Assembly: GCA_001898235.1 (NCBI GenBank)
Contig: MKTN01000001.1
Coordinates: 62,001 to 126,000 of the forward strand
Source of the DNA: Gammaproteobacteria bacterium 39-13
GTDB taxonomy: Bacteria > Pseudomonadota > Gammaproteobacteria > Berkiellales > Berkiellaceae
Reading direction: 5' to 3'
Length of the DNA stretch: 64,000 bases
Shown one piece after another: positions 27,190 to 36,518 of this stretch. The translations under genes and the position numbers were made by a program. A model generated the notes under the pieces. The model was not told the DNA's origin. It worked only from the letters and a program-made list of their open reading frames with translations, and did no database searches. The stretch's first letter is position 1. Every line of letters begins with the position of its first letter.

Positions 27190-29325
27190 ATGTCGTACTT
27201 ACAATTAATTACCTGGCAAACAACGGCTAAAAGAAATAAAGGCTACAATAAGGCTGTCCGTGACACTGCACTTAAACATGAAAATGTCGGCCATGCTGCG
27301 GTAAAATTAGTTTTACCCGTAACAGAAGAAACGCAAAAATATGTTTCTGAAATTTGCGGTGAAGCTGGGATCCCTTATTACGTCGTACCCCATGAAGTAC
27401 CAAAGGCAGATGTCAACTATTCAGGCTCAGATATGCCAGTCGCGACCAAGGGGAAAAGTAGCGCGCATACTCAAGCAGAATTTCATATCTATTTTAGTTT
27501 CTGGCCTGGTGATGAAGAGGCAACTAATGAGCAAGCAAAAAAGTATACTTTACATACTCCTTTTGAAGATTATAGCTCAGAGCGTTATGGTAGAAATTTT
27601 TATGGCCCCAACAGAAGAAAAGATCTTGTTTCATCTGAACAAATAGAAATCGAGGAAATTAAAAACAAAAAAGGAAAAGTGAAAAGAACATTTCTATTGA
27701 GTCCTAAAATTACGCATGATGATGCTGGCCTAAAAAATAATCGTGACCTTATCAATAATTTTAGAAATGAACTTCAAAACCTTCGAGGAAAATTAATCTC
27801 AGCCATGTATTCGCAACAAGATGGACAAAAAGTATCTATTAGCGATAAAGATTTCGATTTTTGCATCGAACTGGATAAAATGTTTCCAGAATTAAATATA
27901 TTAAATAAAGTTAACTTAGAGAAATTAAAGGATACAAATGGTTTCATACTTGATAAAGATGATTTTGAAAGGGAAGCAACAAAAATTCTAGAAGAGATGA
28001 CGGCTATCGGTAATTTGTTACAAATGACAGCAAGTAGTCTGGACTACAAAGATCAAGTCTATTATCGTACGGAAGGCGATCATGGAGATAATACTGTCAT
28101 GTTACCCGTGTCGCATTCAAGTCAAGGTTCATCAAATGATAACGATTACACATTAGATGCAAAAATGATGCTACTTAGGATGAAAGAAATCGTTCAAAGC
28201 AAAAAATATGGATTTTATCGTTATAATTGTTCAAATGCAGCTGAAGATGTTATTTTGTCTGGCATGCAAAACAATGACATAAGAAACCAATTTTTAAAAG
28301 AATTAGGGCATGGCGCTTTACCCACCACGCCACAAATTGCACGCGGCAAAACTTTAACTGTTGCCGATGAAATACACAAGAAATGGAAAGGTCGAGAAGC
28401 TGAAAAAGACAAAATGGCAAAAAAGGAAAGCATCTCAGAGTCCATTACTATTGTTCAAAATACGCTTAATGCTAATCTCAAAAAAAATGAAGTTATTATC
28501 AAAAAAGAGGATATTCCTTCTCAATCCGAATCAAAAAGAGTCACAGCAGAAAGCCTAAATCATTTAGTGAAAATGATGCGCAATATAAGAAGGGAAGGTA
28601 AATATCCAACGCTAGATAATGCTTTGTCGCTAGAAATCAAACAACAAGTAGAAGATGCTAAGAAAATAATTTCTCTTTTAGAGAAAAAACGTTCGCTCAG
28701 TAACTCTAACAAAGAAAAATTAGATAATGCAAAGAAATTGTTAAAGGCAGATAGTCGTCTTAATAGTGAAAAAGAAAAAGTATATCAACGAGTAAAGACT
28801 GGACAACATACAATTAGAAAAGATGAAATGAGAAAAAGGAATGATAAAAAATTTATACAATTACTGACCGACTATCAAAACGATAAAGTGAGTTTTACAG
28901 CGGTAAAAGAATTTCTTCAGCAACACCCTAGATTAAAGAAAATAAAAATTGATTCTTTATCACTTGCGGATTTTGCAAGAGAAAATAATTTACCAAAACT
29001 TGCTTCCTATCTACAACCTGAGAGCAAAATCCATCGATCAAAAGGAAAAGAAGTCGATGCCTCGGATAAGTCTACAGCCATTCAAAAGAGAACCGCACCC
29101 ATAACACATAAAGCACAAGAATCAAATACTTCAGGCACAATTTCTCCACCAATTAAACCCTCATCTCCTCTGGCAGATGCCTCAATTCACAGAAGAGCGT
29201 TGTTACCTAGGGGGAGGCTGATCCCAGATAGAAGTGCTCCTTTTGGCACGATACGAGAAAAATTTAACTCGCCGTCACCAGAAGAAGTTCCTAAGGATGA
29301 TAAGCATAGCCCTAAAAATAATTGA
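27190..29325 (+). CDS. Putative permuted papain-like protease with helical C-terminus
   Basis: A 711-residue protein. Residues 1-360 carry His in 'HENVGHAAVKL' (about residue 34), aromatic 'FHIYFSFWPGD' (about residue 100) and Cys in 'GFYRYNCSNAAEDVIL' (about residue 345). His first and 'NC' later is the order of circularly permuted NlpC/P60-like and LRAT/DUF4105-like papain folds, where 'NCxxx' holds the nucleophile. Residues 400-600 are Lys-rich helices; residues 590-650 contain ankyrin-like units; the end is Pro/Ser/Lys-rich. GGGGG about nine bases before ATG 27190 supports this start over an upstream TTG. Cytoplasmic export as an effector is likely but unproven. Confidence 0.7.
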   Translation: MSYLQLITWQTTAKRNKGYNKAVRDTALKHENVGHAAVKLVLPVTEETQKYVSEICGEAGIPYYVVPHEVPKADVNYSGSDMPVATKGKSSAHTQAEFHIYFSFWPGDEEATNEQAKKYTLHTPFEDYSSERYGRNFYGPNRRKDLVSSEQIEIEEIKNKKGKVKRTFLLSPKITHDDAGLKNNRDLINNFRNELQNLRGKLISAMYSQQDGQKVSISDKDFDFCIELDKMFPELNILNKVNLEKLKDTNGFILDKDDFEREATKILEEMTAIGNLLQMTASSLDYKDQVYYRTEGDHGDNTVMLPVSHSSQGSSNDNDYTLDAKMMLLRMKEIVQSKKYGFYRYNCSNAAEDVILSGMQNNDIRNQFLKELGHGALPTTPQIARGKTLTVADEIHKKWKGREAEKDKMAKKESISESITIVQNTLNANLKKNEVIIKKEDIPSQSESKRVTAESLNHLVKMMRNIRREGKYPTLDNALSLEIKQQVEDAKKIISLLEKKRSLSNSNKEKLDNAKKLLKADSRLNSEKEKVYQRVKTGQHTIRKDEMRKRNDKKFIQLLTDYQNDKVSFTAVKEFLQQHPRLKKIKIDSLSLADFARENNLPKLASYLQPESKIHRSKGKEVDASDKSTAIQKRTAPITHKAQESNTSGTISPPIKPSSPLADASIHRRALLPRGRLIPDRSAPFGTIREKFNSPSPEEVPKDDKHSPKNN

Positions 29326-29431
29326 AATAGGAATCACTCAAAAAGATGGAAATGGAGAAGGCAAAAACTTAATTTGAGTGATAGAGATGTTTTAATGCTA
29401 AACTTGTTATTTTAACCTGGGTGAAGATTAT

Positions 29432-30220
29432 ATGTCGCATATTAACATCAATGATAGCCATTATTATTATGAACTACACGGTCAAGGTTATCCTGTTGTG
29501 CTTATCGCTGGTTATTCTTGCGATCATACCTTCTGGAGCGCAATGCTAAGCGAGTTAACCAAAAACTTTCAGGTCCTCATTTTCGATAACAGGGCTGTAG
29601 GTCAAACTCAGGATATTATTGGTACGTCTTTATCCCTAGAAGCTATGGCTGATGAAACAATGCAACTTTTCCAGGCCCTGAAGCTCACCCAACCAATTAT
29701 TGTCGGTCAATCGATGGGCGGTATCATTGCACAAATTATTGCCAAAAAATATCCAGCACTTATCCGAAAACTTATTGTTCTTAATTCTGCAGCACAAATT
29801 AACATCAGAACGCGTATGGCTTTAGAAAGCTTTATCAATCTACTCAAAAAAGCTGCTCCCATTGAGGAAGTAATAGAAGCCAGTATGCCATGGTTTTTTT
29901 CCAGTCAATTTCTCAACAACCCACAAAATATCAGTTTTTTCAAAAAAAGCATTATCAATAACCCTTACCCTCAAAGCTTAATTGATCTCGAGCGACAAAT
30001 GCATGCATTAAAAAATTATGAGTCCTCAAATTTTTCTTCTCAGATTGATGTCCCAACACTTGTCATTGGCGCAAAAGAAGATATTGTCTGCTTACCAGAA
30101 GAAAGCGAAGCATTGGCTCATTCCATTTCACAAGCAGAATTTGCCATGTTGAACTGCGGACACTCCAGCCCACTCGAAGTTCCCAAAGAAGTCTGTAAAA
30201 CTATTGTAAAATTTCTCTAA
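29432..30220 (+). CDS. Alpha/beta hydrolase
   Basis: A 262-residue alpha/beta hydrolase. The nucleophile elbow is 'VGQSMGGIIAQ' (Ser about residue 94), the acid is probably Asp in 'IGAKEDIVCLPEES' (about residue 215) and the base is His in 'LNCGHSSPLEVP' (about residue 243). The oxyanion-hole region 'VVLIAGYSCDHTFW' lies at residue 20-33. These fit esterase, lipase or related enzymes of the 3-oxoadipate enol-lactonase-like subgroup; the substrate is not known. The small secreted protein gene begins 15 bases after its stop, so the two are probably cotranscribed. Confidence 0.88.
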   Translation: MSHININDSHYYYELHGQGYPVVLIAGYSCDHTFWSAMLSELTKNFQVLIFDNRAVGQTQDIIGTSLSLEAMADETMQLFQALKLTQPIIVGQSMGGIIAQIIAKKYPALIRKLIVLNSAAQINIRTRMALESFINLLKKAAPIEEVIEASMPWFFSSQFLNNPQNISFFKKSIINNPYPQSLIDLERQMHALKNYESSNFSSQIDVPTLVIGAKEDIVCLPEESEALAHSISQAEFAMLNCGHSSPLEVPKEVCKTIVKFL

Positions 30221-30235
30221 AAAATGGAGAATAAG

Positions 30236-30478
30236 ATGAAAAAAAATTTCTTAACAAAATTATCTCTTTTCGCCTTTTCTCTTTTTATTGCATTCAATCT
30301 TTGGGCGGAAGAAAGTAAAGAACCTCCACAAGAAATGTTTGATGCTTGCAAAGATAAAAATGCAGGCGATCGCTGTTCTTATACTAATGAACGCTATCAA
30401 ACTATTTCTGGGATCTGTACGAAAGATAGTCGAGTCATACTGTGCTATCCTGATGAACCTAAAAAGAAAGAACACTAG
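30236..30478 (+). CDS. Small secreted Cys-rich protein
   Basis: An 80-residue protein with a signal peptide (Lys-rich start, hydrophobic residues 8-22, cleavage after 'LWA'). The short mature chain has the pattern 'PPQEMFDACKDKNAGDRCSY' and 'ISGICTKDSRVILCYPDE', four Cys spaced as in a common family of small exported proteins in gammaproteobacteria of unknown function. GGAG seven bases before the inner ATG supports this start. It follows the hydrolase gene closely. Confidence 0.75.
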   Translation: MKKNFLTKLSLFAFSLFIAFNLWAEESKEPPQEMFDACKDKNAGDRCSYTNERYQTISGICTKDSRVILCYPDEPKKKEH

Positions 30479-30486
30479 AATATTCA

Positions 30487-30513
30487 GGCCACAAGAATAA
30501 ATCACTTGTGGCC
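30487..30513. terminator. Convergent hairpin terminator
   Basis: Perfect 9-bp GC-rich stem (GGCCACAAG / CTTGTGGCC) between a plus-strand stop at 30478 and a minus-strand stop at 30522; followed by GTATTTCC on the plus strand. Confidence 0.65.
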
Positions 30514-30521
30514 GTATTTCC

Positions 30522-32585
30522 TTAGTTCATTTTATCCTTTCCCTTTAATCTTCGTCTTTTCCTTGCCTTCTCTGATTCGAGTGAATCAGTTGAGTCTGAC
30601 GGGACGTCCTGTTTTGCAACGTCTGAAAACATTAAGCTTTCATTTGAAGCAATCAAAGTTTGAGGATTTTCATCTTGCTTCGGTTTAACTTCACAAAGTC
30701 TGTCGATGACATTTTCAAGACGAAGTACTTGCGCTACTAACTTGGTGTTTTCAGCTGTCAATCTTATACATTCCATTTTTCGCAATCTTGCTTTTTTCAA
30801 GCGATCAAACTGCCTAAAGCACCATGCTACTCCTGTTCCTTCATGCATCGCCTGTAACATATCAGCTTTAACCGGGTTTCGCTTCTCCATTCCTGTTTCT
30901 TTTCCTTCTGTGATGTAACTATACGCAACTTTTTGAATAATCTGATAACGTATTTCATCTGACTCGATTTTTAATGCATATTGTAAAGCTAATTTGAGAA
31001 AAGCATTCCGCTCATAATTTGAAATACTTCTATCTAACGCCAAGGCATATGCATCTTCTGTAATGATATTTAATACTTTATGATAACAAGGAGCCGATGT
31101 CGGCACTTTTATAAAAATTCGTAAAGCCTTATCTTGAAGGCCAATTTTAGAAAAATATTGACCTAAAATGAAATAGGCATTTAAGTATCCCGCCTCTGCA
31201 GCTTGATCGGCATAGCTCAAAAGCCTTTTAGTTTCTGATTCACTCGGCATTTTTTCTTCGTCTTCACATTGCTTGATTAAATCAAATAGTGCTTTCTTTG
31301 CTTTAATCAAATTAAATACTTGCATCCTAAGCGTAGAATCAGCCGAATTACTTTGCTGCAACCACTCTCCATACGCTATGGGTTTTTCATATTGTAATTG
31401 AAACCACATTTTAGGCAGAATTTCAGAATGTCGAGAAATATCCCATAGCAGATTAAGCATCGAAGTATTTGCCATGCTTGAGATCTGAAGCATCTGAATC
31501 ACAGAAGGTAAGTGCACCGCATAGGGCTGCTTAAAGCGTAAATCCTGCGTCGAAAATAAATCAGGCCTCGTCTGCCAAACCTCAAGAAGGGGAGCCGTCT
31601 CCCCCTTTCGAGCAGCCTTGACCAATCTATATAAGATTGTTTCTCCATGCTCTTCAACTCTAAAATCTTCATGGGTAACATCCATACTGCAACGACGCCA
31701 TGCAGATAGAAAGAATTTCGGATGATGTAAGGCCGCGCTGACAAGATTATGCAATAAAGTCATATTTTCTCGTTCTTCATCATCTTGAGGTCTTGTTCGT
31801 AAATCCTCTATCGTAATTTTATCCTCTATGACATCCCATATTTCACTTAACATCTCAAGATTATGACTATTAACATGATAAAATATCCGCCAAAGATTTA
31901 TCGGTTCCTTACTGTTGTCTAGAAATCTTCTGCGTAAATGTGCAATTGTTATTTCAGGACTAAATTTTTGCCAGATAAATTTAAAGAAATTCGTTCCTAC
32001 AAGATGATCAAACACGGTATTAAGATCATTATCCGGCTCTAACATGTCATTGAGTGTTAGCTCAGCATGAAATTTTTTAAAGATCAAATCGATTGCTGAA
32101 GAATTTTCAGATGCTTTTGCTAATTCAATCAGAATATTAGAACCATTGACTTTATTCTTTCGACGTATCGTCTCGATCGAAATCTGGGGACCATATCTAC
32201 GCCAGGTGTTAATGAACGCATCATTCACCTCAACATTCTCTGCTAGAACAAACAATAACGATTTTCCATCATCATCTTCAACTAAGATATCATTAACATG
32301 TATTCTGAAGATGAATTTTTCTAAAACGTTGCTAATATAATCTCTGTTTTTTGACAAAAAGGCGAGTAACCAAAGGATAGAGCGTCCCTTTGCCATTCCT
32401 TCTGTTGTGGTTAATTGGTCATAACTAATATTTGCTAAAATAGGCTCGATGATCTCATTTGTAAAATCAAATTCATTCGCTTGCCAAATTAAATTATAAA
32501 GAGCTTGTGGGCTACTTTGGCGAACATTCCTTAAAATATCAAGATGGTTATCTAAAATGCTAGTGCTGATACTACCTTCTTTCAT
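30522..32585 (-). CDS. Tandem-repeat protein with Sel1/TPR-like C-terminal region
   Basis: A 687-residue protein. Residues about 40-370 form at least six degenerate repeats of roughly 40-50 residues with the pattern [GxSLL-x-LA ... WxxF/Y ... hydrophobic-T-x-x-D-L/I-R]; ends such as 'QISIETIRRK', 'EITIAHLRRR', 'KITIEDLRTR' and 'FSTQDLRFKQ' are visible. Ankyrin-like starts ('GKSLLFVLAE', 'MTLLHNLVSA', 'ETILYRLVKA') suggest a related helical fold. Residues 440-590 contain Sel1/TPR-like helices ('AGYLNAYFILGQYFSKIG'), then a coiled coil and a basic, nuclear-signal-like end ('KARKRRRLKGKDKMN'). AGGA upstream selects ATG 32585. Probably a scaffolding effector; not proven. Confidence 0.7.
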   Translation of the reverse strand: MKEGSISTSILDNHLDILRNVRQSSPQALYNLIWQANEFDFTNEIIEPILANISYDQLTTTEGMAKGRSILWLLAFLSKNRDYISNVLEKFIFRIHVNDILVEDDDGKSLLFVLAENVEVNDAFINTWRRYGPQISIETIRRKNKVNGSNILIELAKASENSSAIDLIFKKFHAELTLNDMLEPDNDLNTVFDHLVGTNFFKFIWQKFSPEITIAHLRRRFLDNSKEPINLWRIFYHVNSHNLEMLSEIWDVIEDKITIEDLRTRPQDDEERENMTLLHNLVSAALHHPKFFLSAWRRCSMDVTHEDFRVEEHGETILYRLVKAARKGETAPLLEVWQTRPDLFSTQDLRFKQPYAVHLPSVIQMLQISSMANTSMLNLLWDISRHSEILPKMWFQLQYEKPIAYGEWLQQSNSADSTLRMQVFNLIKAKKALFDLIKQCEDEEKMPSESETKRLLSYADQAAEAGYLNAYFILGQYFSKIGLQDKALRIFIKVPTSAPCYHKVLNIITEDAYALALDRSISNYERNAFLKLALQYALKIESDEIRYQIIQKVAYSYITEGKETGMEKRNPVKADMLQAMHEGTGVAWCFRQFDRLKKARLRKMECIRLTAENTKLVAQVLRLENVIDRLCEVKPKQDENPQTLIASNESLMFSDVAKQDVPSDSTDSLESEKARKRRRLKGKDKMN

Positions 32586-32668
32586 GATTAATTCCTGTAT
32601 ATGATACAATTTTGCTTAAAAAATAGATGCAGGGGTAAGCTAAAGTAAAAAGGGGCAAAAAAGGCGTG

Positions 32669-32872
32669 TTAAGAATAGCCAGCAAATTTTTCTATTTTGT
32701 AATTGAGATAAGAATAATGTTCAAAAGCAACATCATTTTGTCTTTGTTGCAAGACTAGCCATTGATACTTGCGAGAAAGTTTTACATTAAAATTACAAAA
32801 TAGCTTCATAAAAAATAGGCGGTTAACTAAATATGATAAGATGTTAGCATACCTCGCCCAATTTTCAATCAT
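32669..32872 (-). CDS. Doubtful small hypothetical protein
   Basis: A 67-codon frame in the 440-base gap before the SGNH gene. The C-terminal half ('KYQWLVLQQRQNDVAFEHYS') reads as coding-like, but there is no Shine-Dalgarno and no family that I recognise. It could also be the end of a broken gene. Confidence 0.3.
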   Translation of the reverse strand: MIENWARYANILSYLVNRLFFMKLFCNFNVKLSRKYQWLVLQQRQNDVAFEHYSYLNYKIEKFAGYS

Positions 32873-32935
32873 TTTGTCATATAAAAACCCAATAAAACGG
32901 CACCAATAATTAAATTTATTCGATGCTCAGAGGGG

Positions 32936-32965
32936 AAACATCATGAATAGTGATTCATGATGTTT
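32936..32965 (+). promoter_or_regulatory. Perfect 13-bp hairpin upstream of the SGNH lipoprotein gene
   Basis: AAACATCATGAAT / ATTCATGATGTTT with loop AGTG. It directly follows AGAGGGG, and the arm itself contains an ATG opening a 5-codon frame (Met-Asn-Ser-Asp-Ser-stop). Either a terminator or attenuator or a leader element. Confidence 0.45.
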
Positions 32966-33023
32966 AATTTAACATGTTACTTGCGGTATGATTTAGCCCC
33001 AATTTTTGTTTGGATTATTGTAT

Positions 33024-33980
33024 ATGAAACCTTTTTATTCTAAAACGTTACCCTTTCTTGGGTTTTGCTTAGGTTTAGTGATTTCAGCCTGTACCTCTAA
33101 CTCAAGTTCAACTACCGAAAAGAAAATTCTCTTTCTTGGTGATTCTTTTACTGTTGGCACCGGATTAGGTCAAGGGCAAGAACAAAGTGCTTTCCCTTAT
33201 CAATTAACAAGTAAATTACGCCAAGATGGGCTATCCATTGCAGAACCTAAAATTTATGCCGTTGATGGTGATACAACCAAACATTTGCTAGGGGCCTTAA
33301 ATACTGCCGAGCCCTCCTCTAACCCAAATACTCCTTCTCATGACGCAAGTAATTATGATCTGGTTGTACTTTCTATTGGCGTGAACGATCTTTTCAGAGG
33401 ACATAGCGCAGCTGATTACCAACACCATTTTGAAGAACTGCTCGATCGCTCTATACGCTTTGCGAATGACGATTTATCTCGAGTGATGGTGCTTTCTATT
33501 CCCGCCTGGGATGCCTCTCCTTCTGTGCACAATGAAAGTGGAACTCGATTGCGCTTTAATAAATATACTGAAGTACGCAATAAAACAAGTCAGATCTGCA
33601 TTCCCGTCAACGCAGTTGAGATTGATGAAAATGATCAAATAAAACTAACCATGGATGTGAAAGCGCTAAAAGATAAAATTAACTATGCCAAAAACTACAA
33701 TACACAAGCTGGTATAGCTAACACTATCGATCGCTTTAATGCGATAGCGAAAGAAATCATCGAAAATAAAAATAGCAAAAGTGCAGGCCATGGTACTATT
33801 CGGTTTGTTGATCTTACTGAGTTAACCCGCATTTCTACTATCGACGAAGAAACAGGGAAACATCATTTTGCTTTATTTGCCAATGATGGCATTCATTATT
33901 CACCACTTATGTATGAAAAATGGACACAAACGATTTACCCTCTTGCTCTCGAAGCATTAAAAAATAAAAAAGATAAATAA
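33024..33980 (+). CDS. SGNH/GDSL hydrolase lipoprotein
   Basis: A 318-residue lipoprotein: signal peptide with lipobox 'LVISAC' (Cys about residue 24), then an SGNH esterase fold. Block I is 'ILFLGDSFTVGTGLG' (Ser about residue 41), block III 'VLSIGVNDLFRG' (about residue 120), and block V 'FANDGIHYSPLMY' (Asp and His about residues 288-291). This is the arrangement of TesA/arylesterase-like lysophospholipases, acting here at a membrane surface. The start at ATG 33024 is chosen over an upstream TTG because it gives a clean signal peptide. It is convergent with the ABC gene. Confidence 0.88.
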   Translation: MKPFYSKTLPFLGFCLGLVISACTSNSSSTTEKKILFLGDSFTVGTGLGQGQEQSAFPYQLTSKLRQDGLSIAEPKIYAVDGDTTKHLLGALNTAEPSSNPNTPSHDASNYDLVVLSIGVNDLFRGHSAADYQHHFEELLDRSIRFANDDLSRVMVLSIPAWDASPSVHNESGTRLRFNKYTEVRNKTSQICIPVNAVEIDENDQIKLTMDVKALKDKINYAKNYNTQAGIANTIDRFNAIAKEIIENKNSKSAGHGTIRFVDLTELTRISTIDEETGKHHFALFANDGIHYSPLMYEKWTQTIYPLALEALKNKKDK

Positions 33981-34016
33981 TATAGTCTTCGCCTAGAAAT
34001 CGAATGCTATGAGCAT

Positions 34017-34043
34017 AAGTCGTCTCTATGATAGAGACGACTT
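34017..34043. terminator. Convergent hairpin between SGNH and ABC genes
   Basis: Perfect 12-bp stem (AAGTCGTCTCTA / TAGAGACGACTT, 3-base loop) between two convergent stop codons. There is no T tract on either side. Confidence 0.55.
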
Positions 34044-34054
34044 CGCTATGTGAA

Positions 34055-35812
34055 TTACTGTTGATAATGCTCCCATAGCTCGCGCACAGGACCAGGTTGC
34101 TGCAACAATACCGCAGTGGGCCCATCTGCCACAATTTCTCCTTGATTTAGCATAATCACCCTATCAAATTTAGGCAGCAGATGTAATCGATGTAAAGAAA
34201 CAACCAACGCAGCGTCAGGAAACGCTTTAATCACACCAGATAAGATTTCCTTTTCTGTTGGTAAGTCTACGCTTGAAGTTGGTTCATCCATTAAAATAAG
34301 AGAACTAAATCTAGCCGCAAATAGCCCTCGCGCCAAAGCTAACCGCTGCTTTTGACCTACGGAAAAATTCAATCCTTTCTCACGAATATCTGTATCCAAT
34401 CCAAAAGGTAACGTTGCCAATACGGGCATAAATGCAGCCAAATTTACCGACTGATAGATTTCATCTTTCTCCACCGGCAAATCCATCGTGATATTAAAAG
34501 CAATAGTGTTTTCAAATATTTCAGGATCTTGAGGAATAAGCGTTGTAATAGTTTGTAATGGTTCCAATGAATCAAACACGACTTCATCAATTGTTAGTTG
34601 AACTCTTGAGGCAGTATAAAGACCACATAGGAGATTTAATAAAGTGCTTTTTCCACCGCCACTTGAACCAATCAATGCAATTTTCTCACCACGTTTAATA
34701 GTAAAATTTAATTCCTTAAAAATATGTCCTCTCACTTCGCTCCCCACATGATGAAAGCGCAGATGCTCAATACGCAATTGATGCCAATCACGCGCGGTTG
34801 ATGCTCCTTGCGGTAAATGCGCTAAACGCTTAATATCCTCTAAAATCGGTTGCATTCCCTTCACGTCTGTTTCCGTGCGAACCAGTTCACTGTAATGAAT
34901 ACTCAGATCATGAAATACTGTTCCTAAATCCCATTGATAACGAAATAGCATCACAACAACGCCAATCATGATAGCGCTTGTTGTATTGAGCGTATAAAGA
35001 ATATAACCCATCAAAATGGCTGCTTGAATGGCGGAAAGCAACATCATCATCGTGAACCATTTTACTTCATTAATGACTACGTCTTTACGGAAAAAAGGCC
35101 ATATTTTCATCAGTCTTTGAAATAAGTTACTATGGGTTAACTCTCCCAAACGCAAAGTTAACACAGTCGTCATATTGCTAATATAATCAAATAGCACTGC
35201 CCCAACATGGTTCTCTATCTCATTTTGTGCATCATAAAGCGGGATCAATCTCCTATCGAACCAAACCACCGTACATCCTATTAATAATGATGTAAAAAAA
35301 CTAATCAACCCTACCGTAGGAGAAATCCAGATCAAGAAACCAATAGAAGTTAAAAATTTAACAATAGATTCAACATAAATAAATTGATTTTCTGCAAAAC
35401 GATGAAGTGCAGTTGAAGCGCGATTCAACCGTGAAATAATATTGCCTGAATGATGATCTTGGTGCCATTTCAAAGGTAAATGCGTTAGCTGCTGGTAGAT
35501 ATTCAATCTGTACGCCTGTTGGATTTTAAGCGCAACTTTTCGCTCGATCACTCGCGCAGGACCATGAAATAACCAGAAAAGCAGCAATACCAAGACACCA
35601 ACACTTAACCAGAAAATAACTTCTGTTAGCTTATGTTCTTCAAAATGTTGTAAAACATCAATAGTGCGGCCAAATGCATAAGGACTGAAACTGATGCACA
35701 CTTGCGCTAGGATAAAGGCTAAATAAAAGCCAATTATCGTACGTCGCCATGGCAATCCATAGTGCCAAACTGTTTTAAGCAAACTTAAATAAGGATTATT
35801 CATTTCAATCAT
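34055..35812 (-). CDS. ABC transporter, fused membrane and ATPase domains
   Basis: A 585-residue half-transporter. Six membrane helices occupy about residues 20-310, and the ATPase follows: Walker A 'LIGSSGGGKSTLLNLL' (about residue 390), signature 'NFSVGQKQRLALARGL' (about residue 495), Walker B 'SSLILMDEPTSSVDLP' (about residue 518), and the switch His in 'VVSLHRLHLL'. This is the type IV exporter layout. There is no N-terminal C39 peptidase, so it cannot itself process double-glycine leaders. Substrate unknown; lipids, drugs and peptides are all transported by relatives. ATG 35812 has no clear Shine-Dalgarno; the ATG three codons later is an alternative. Confidence 0.93.
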   Translation of the reverse strand: MIEMNNPYLSLLKTVWHYGLPWRRTIIGFYLAFILAQVCISFSPYAFGRTIDVLQHFEEHKLTEVIFWLSVGVLVLLLFWLFHGPARVIERKVALKIQQAYRLNIYQQLTHLPLKWHQDHHSGNIISRLNRASTALHRFAENQFIYVESIVKFLTSIGFLIWISPTVGLISFFTSLLIGCTVVWFDRRLIPLYDAQNEIENHVGAVLFDYISNMTTVLTLRLGELTHSNLFQRLMKIWPFFRKDVVINEVKWFTMMMLLSAIQAAILMGYILYTLNTTSAIMIGVVVMLFRYQWDLGTVFHDLSIHYSELVRTETDVKGMQPILEDIKRLAHLPQGASTARDWHQLRIEHLRFHHVGSEVRGHIFKELNFTIKRGEKIALIGSSGGGKSTLLNLLCGLYTASRVQLTIDEVVFDSLEPLQTITTLIPQDPEIFENTIAFNITMDLPVEKDEIYQSVNLAAFMPVLATLPFGLDTDIREKGLNFSVGQKQRLALARGLFAARFSSLILMDEPTSSVDLPTEKEILSGVIKAFPDAALVVSLHRLHLLPKFDRVIMLNQGEIVADGPTAVLLQQPGPVRELWEHYQQ

Positions 35813-36026
35813 CTCAATTCAAAAGAAAGGCATAGTACACATCACAATTCGTATAATGTGAGCGTTCATATAGAAAAAAAGACGAGCTTAAAAATGCAAG
35901 AGAGCACCTGTGGAAATTGATTGAAACATTACTATTGTAATCTCAATGAAAAAATACGCAAATGCATTTGTGATTAAAGGTTGAATTTAACGGATAATCT
36001 GATGCTTTCATCACCCACTTTAGATT

Positions 36027-36377
36027 TTATTTCGCTTTTATCACAAGAGAATGTCCCGGCTCTAGTACTTTAGAAATATGTCCTTGCCCTTCTAAATCCA
36101 TGGCCAATAAAATATCTCCCGCTTGAAATCTTCTTATTTCTCCGCCTGAAGCGTGGATTTCAACACTCCCAGAGAGGTAAACGATATATTGCATCACAGG
36201 TGCATTATGCCACTCAAAGACAGCTTCCCTTTTAGTTTCTCGAAAAAAGAGCTCATTGACCATAAATGCAGCAGAATAAAAACCTAATGCTTGCTCTTGA
36301 TCTAACGAGATCTCGATTTCTTCAAAATAGGATTTCTGATCTTTGCCGGTATAAAGCTTAATAATTCTCTGTGCCAT
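36027..36377 (-). CDS. Small cupin-like protein
   Basis: A 116-residue protein that reads as a single cupin barrel: 'EWHNAPVMQYIVYLSGSVEI' (about residues 55-74), then 'GGEIRRFQAGDILLA' (about residues 79-93) and a last strand 'PGHSLVIKAK'. The first metal-binding motif retains one His and the second lacks the usual His, so metal binding is doubtful. Function unknown. Cupins of this size act as small isomerases, dioxygenase-like enzymes or sensors. Monocistronic and divergent from the patatin gene. Confidence 0.72.
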   Translation of the reverse strand: MAQRIIKLYTGKDQKSYFEEIEISLDQEQALGFYSAAFMVNELFFRETKREAVFEWHNAPVMQYIVYLSGSVEIHASGGEIRRFQAGDILLAMDLEGQGHISKVLEPGHSLVIKAK

Positions 36378-36518
36378 CTTTCATCTCAAACTGAATATAT
36401 ATACAGATTTTAAAGCCAAAATCACTTTCTTGACAAATTTTACAAAAAGTGTAAATTTGTAAATATGGATTGTGAACAAACCAATATGAAACTACATTAC
36501 TACAGATAAGGATATTTT

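Noticed and set aside
34055-35812. ABC exporter as processing transporter for the double-glycine peptides
   Set aside because: It starts directly with the membrane domain and has no C39 peptidase module, and it lies 20 kb or more from the peptides. It could still export other substrates.
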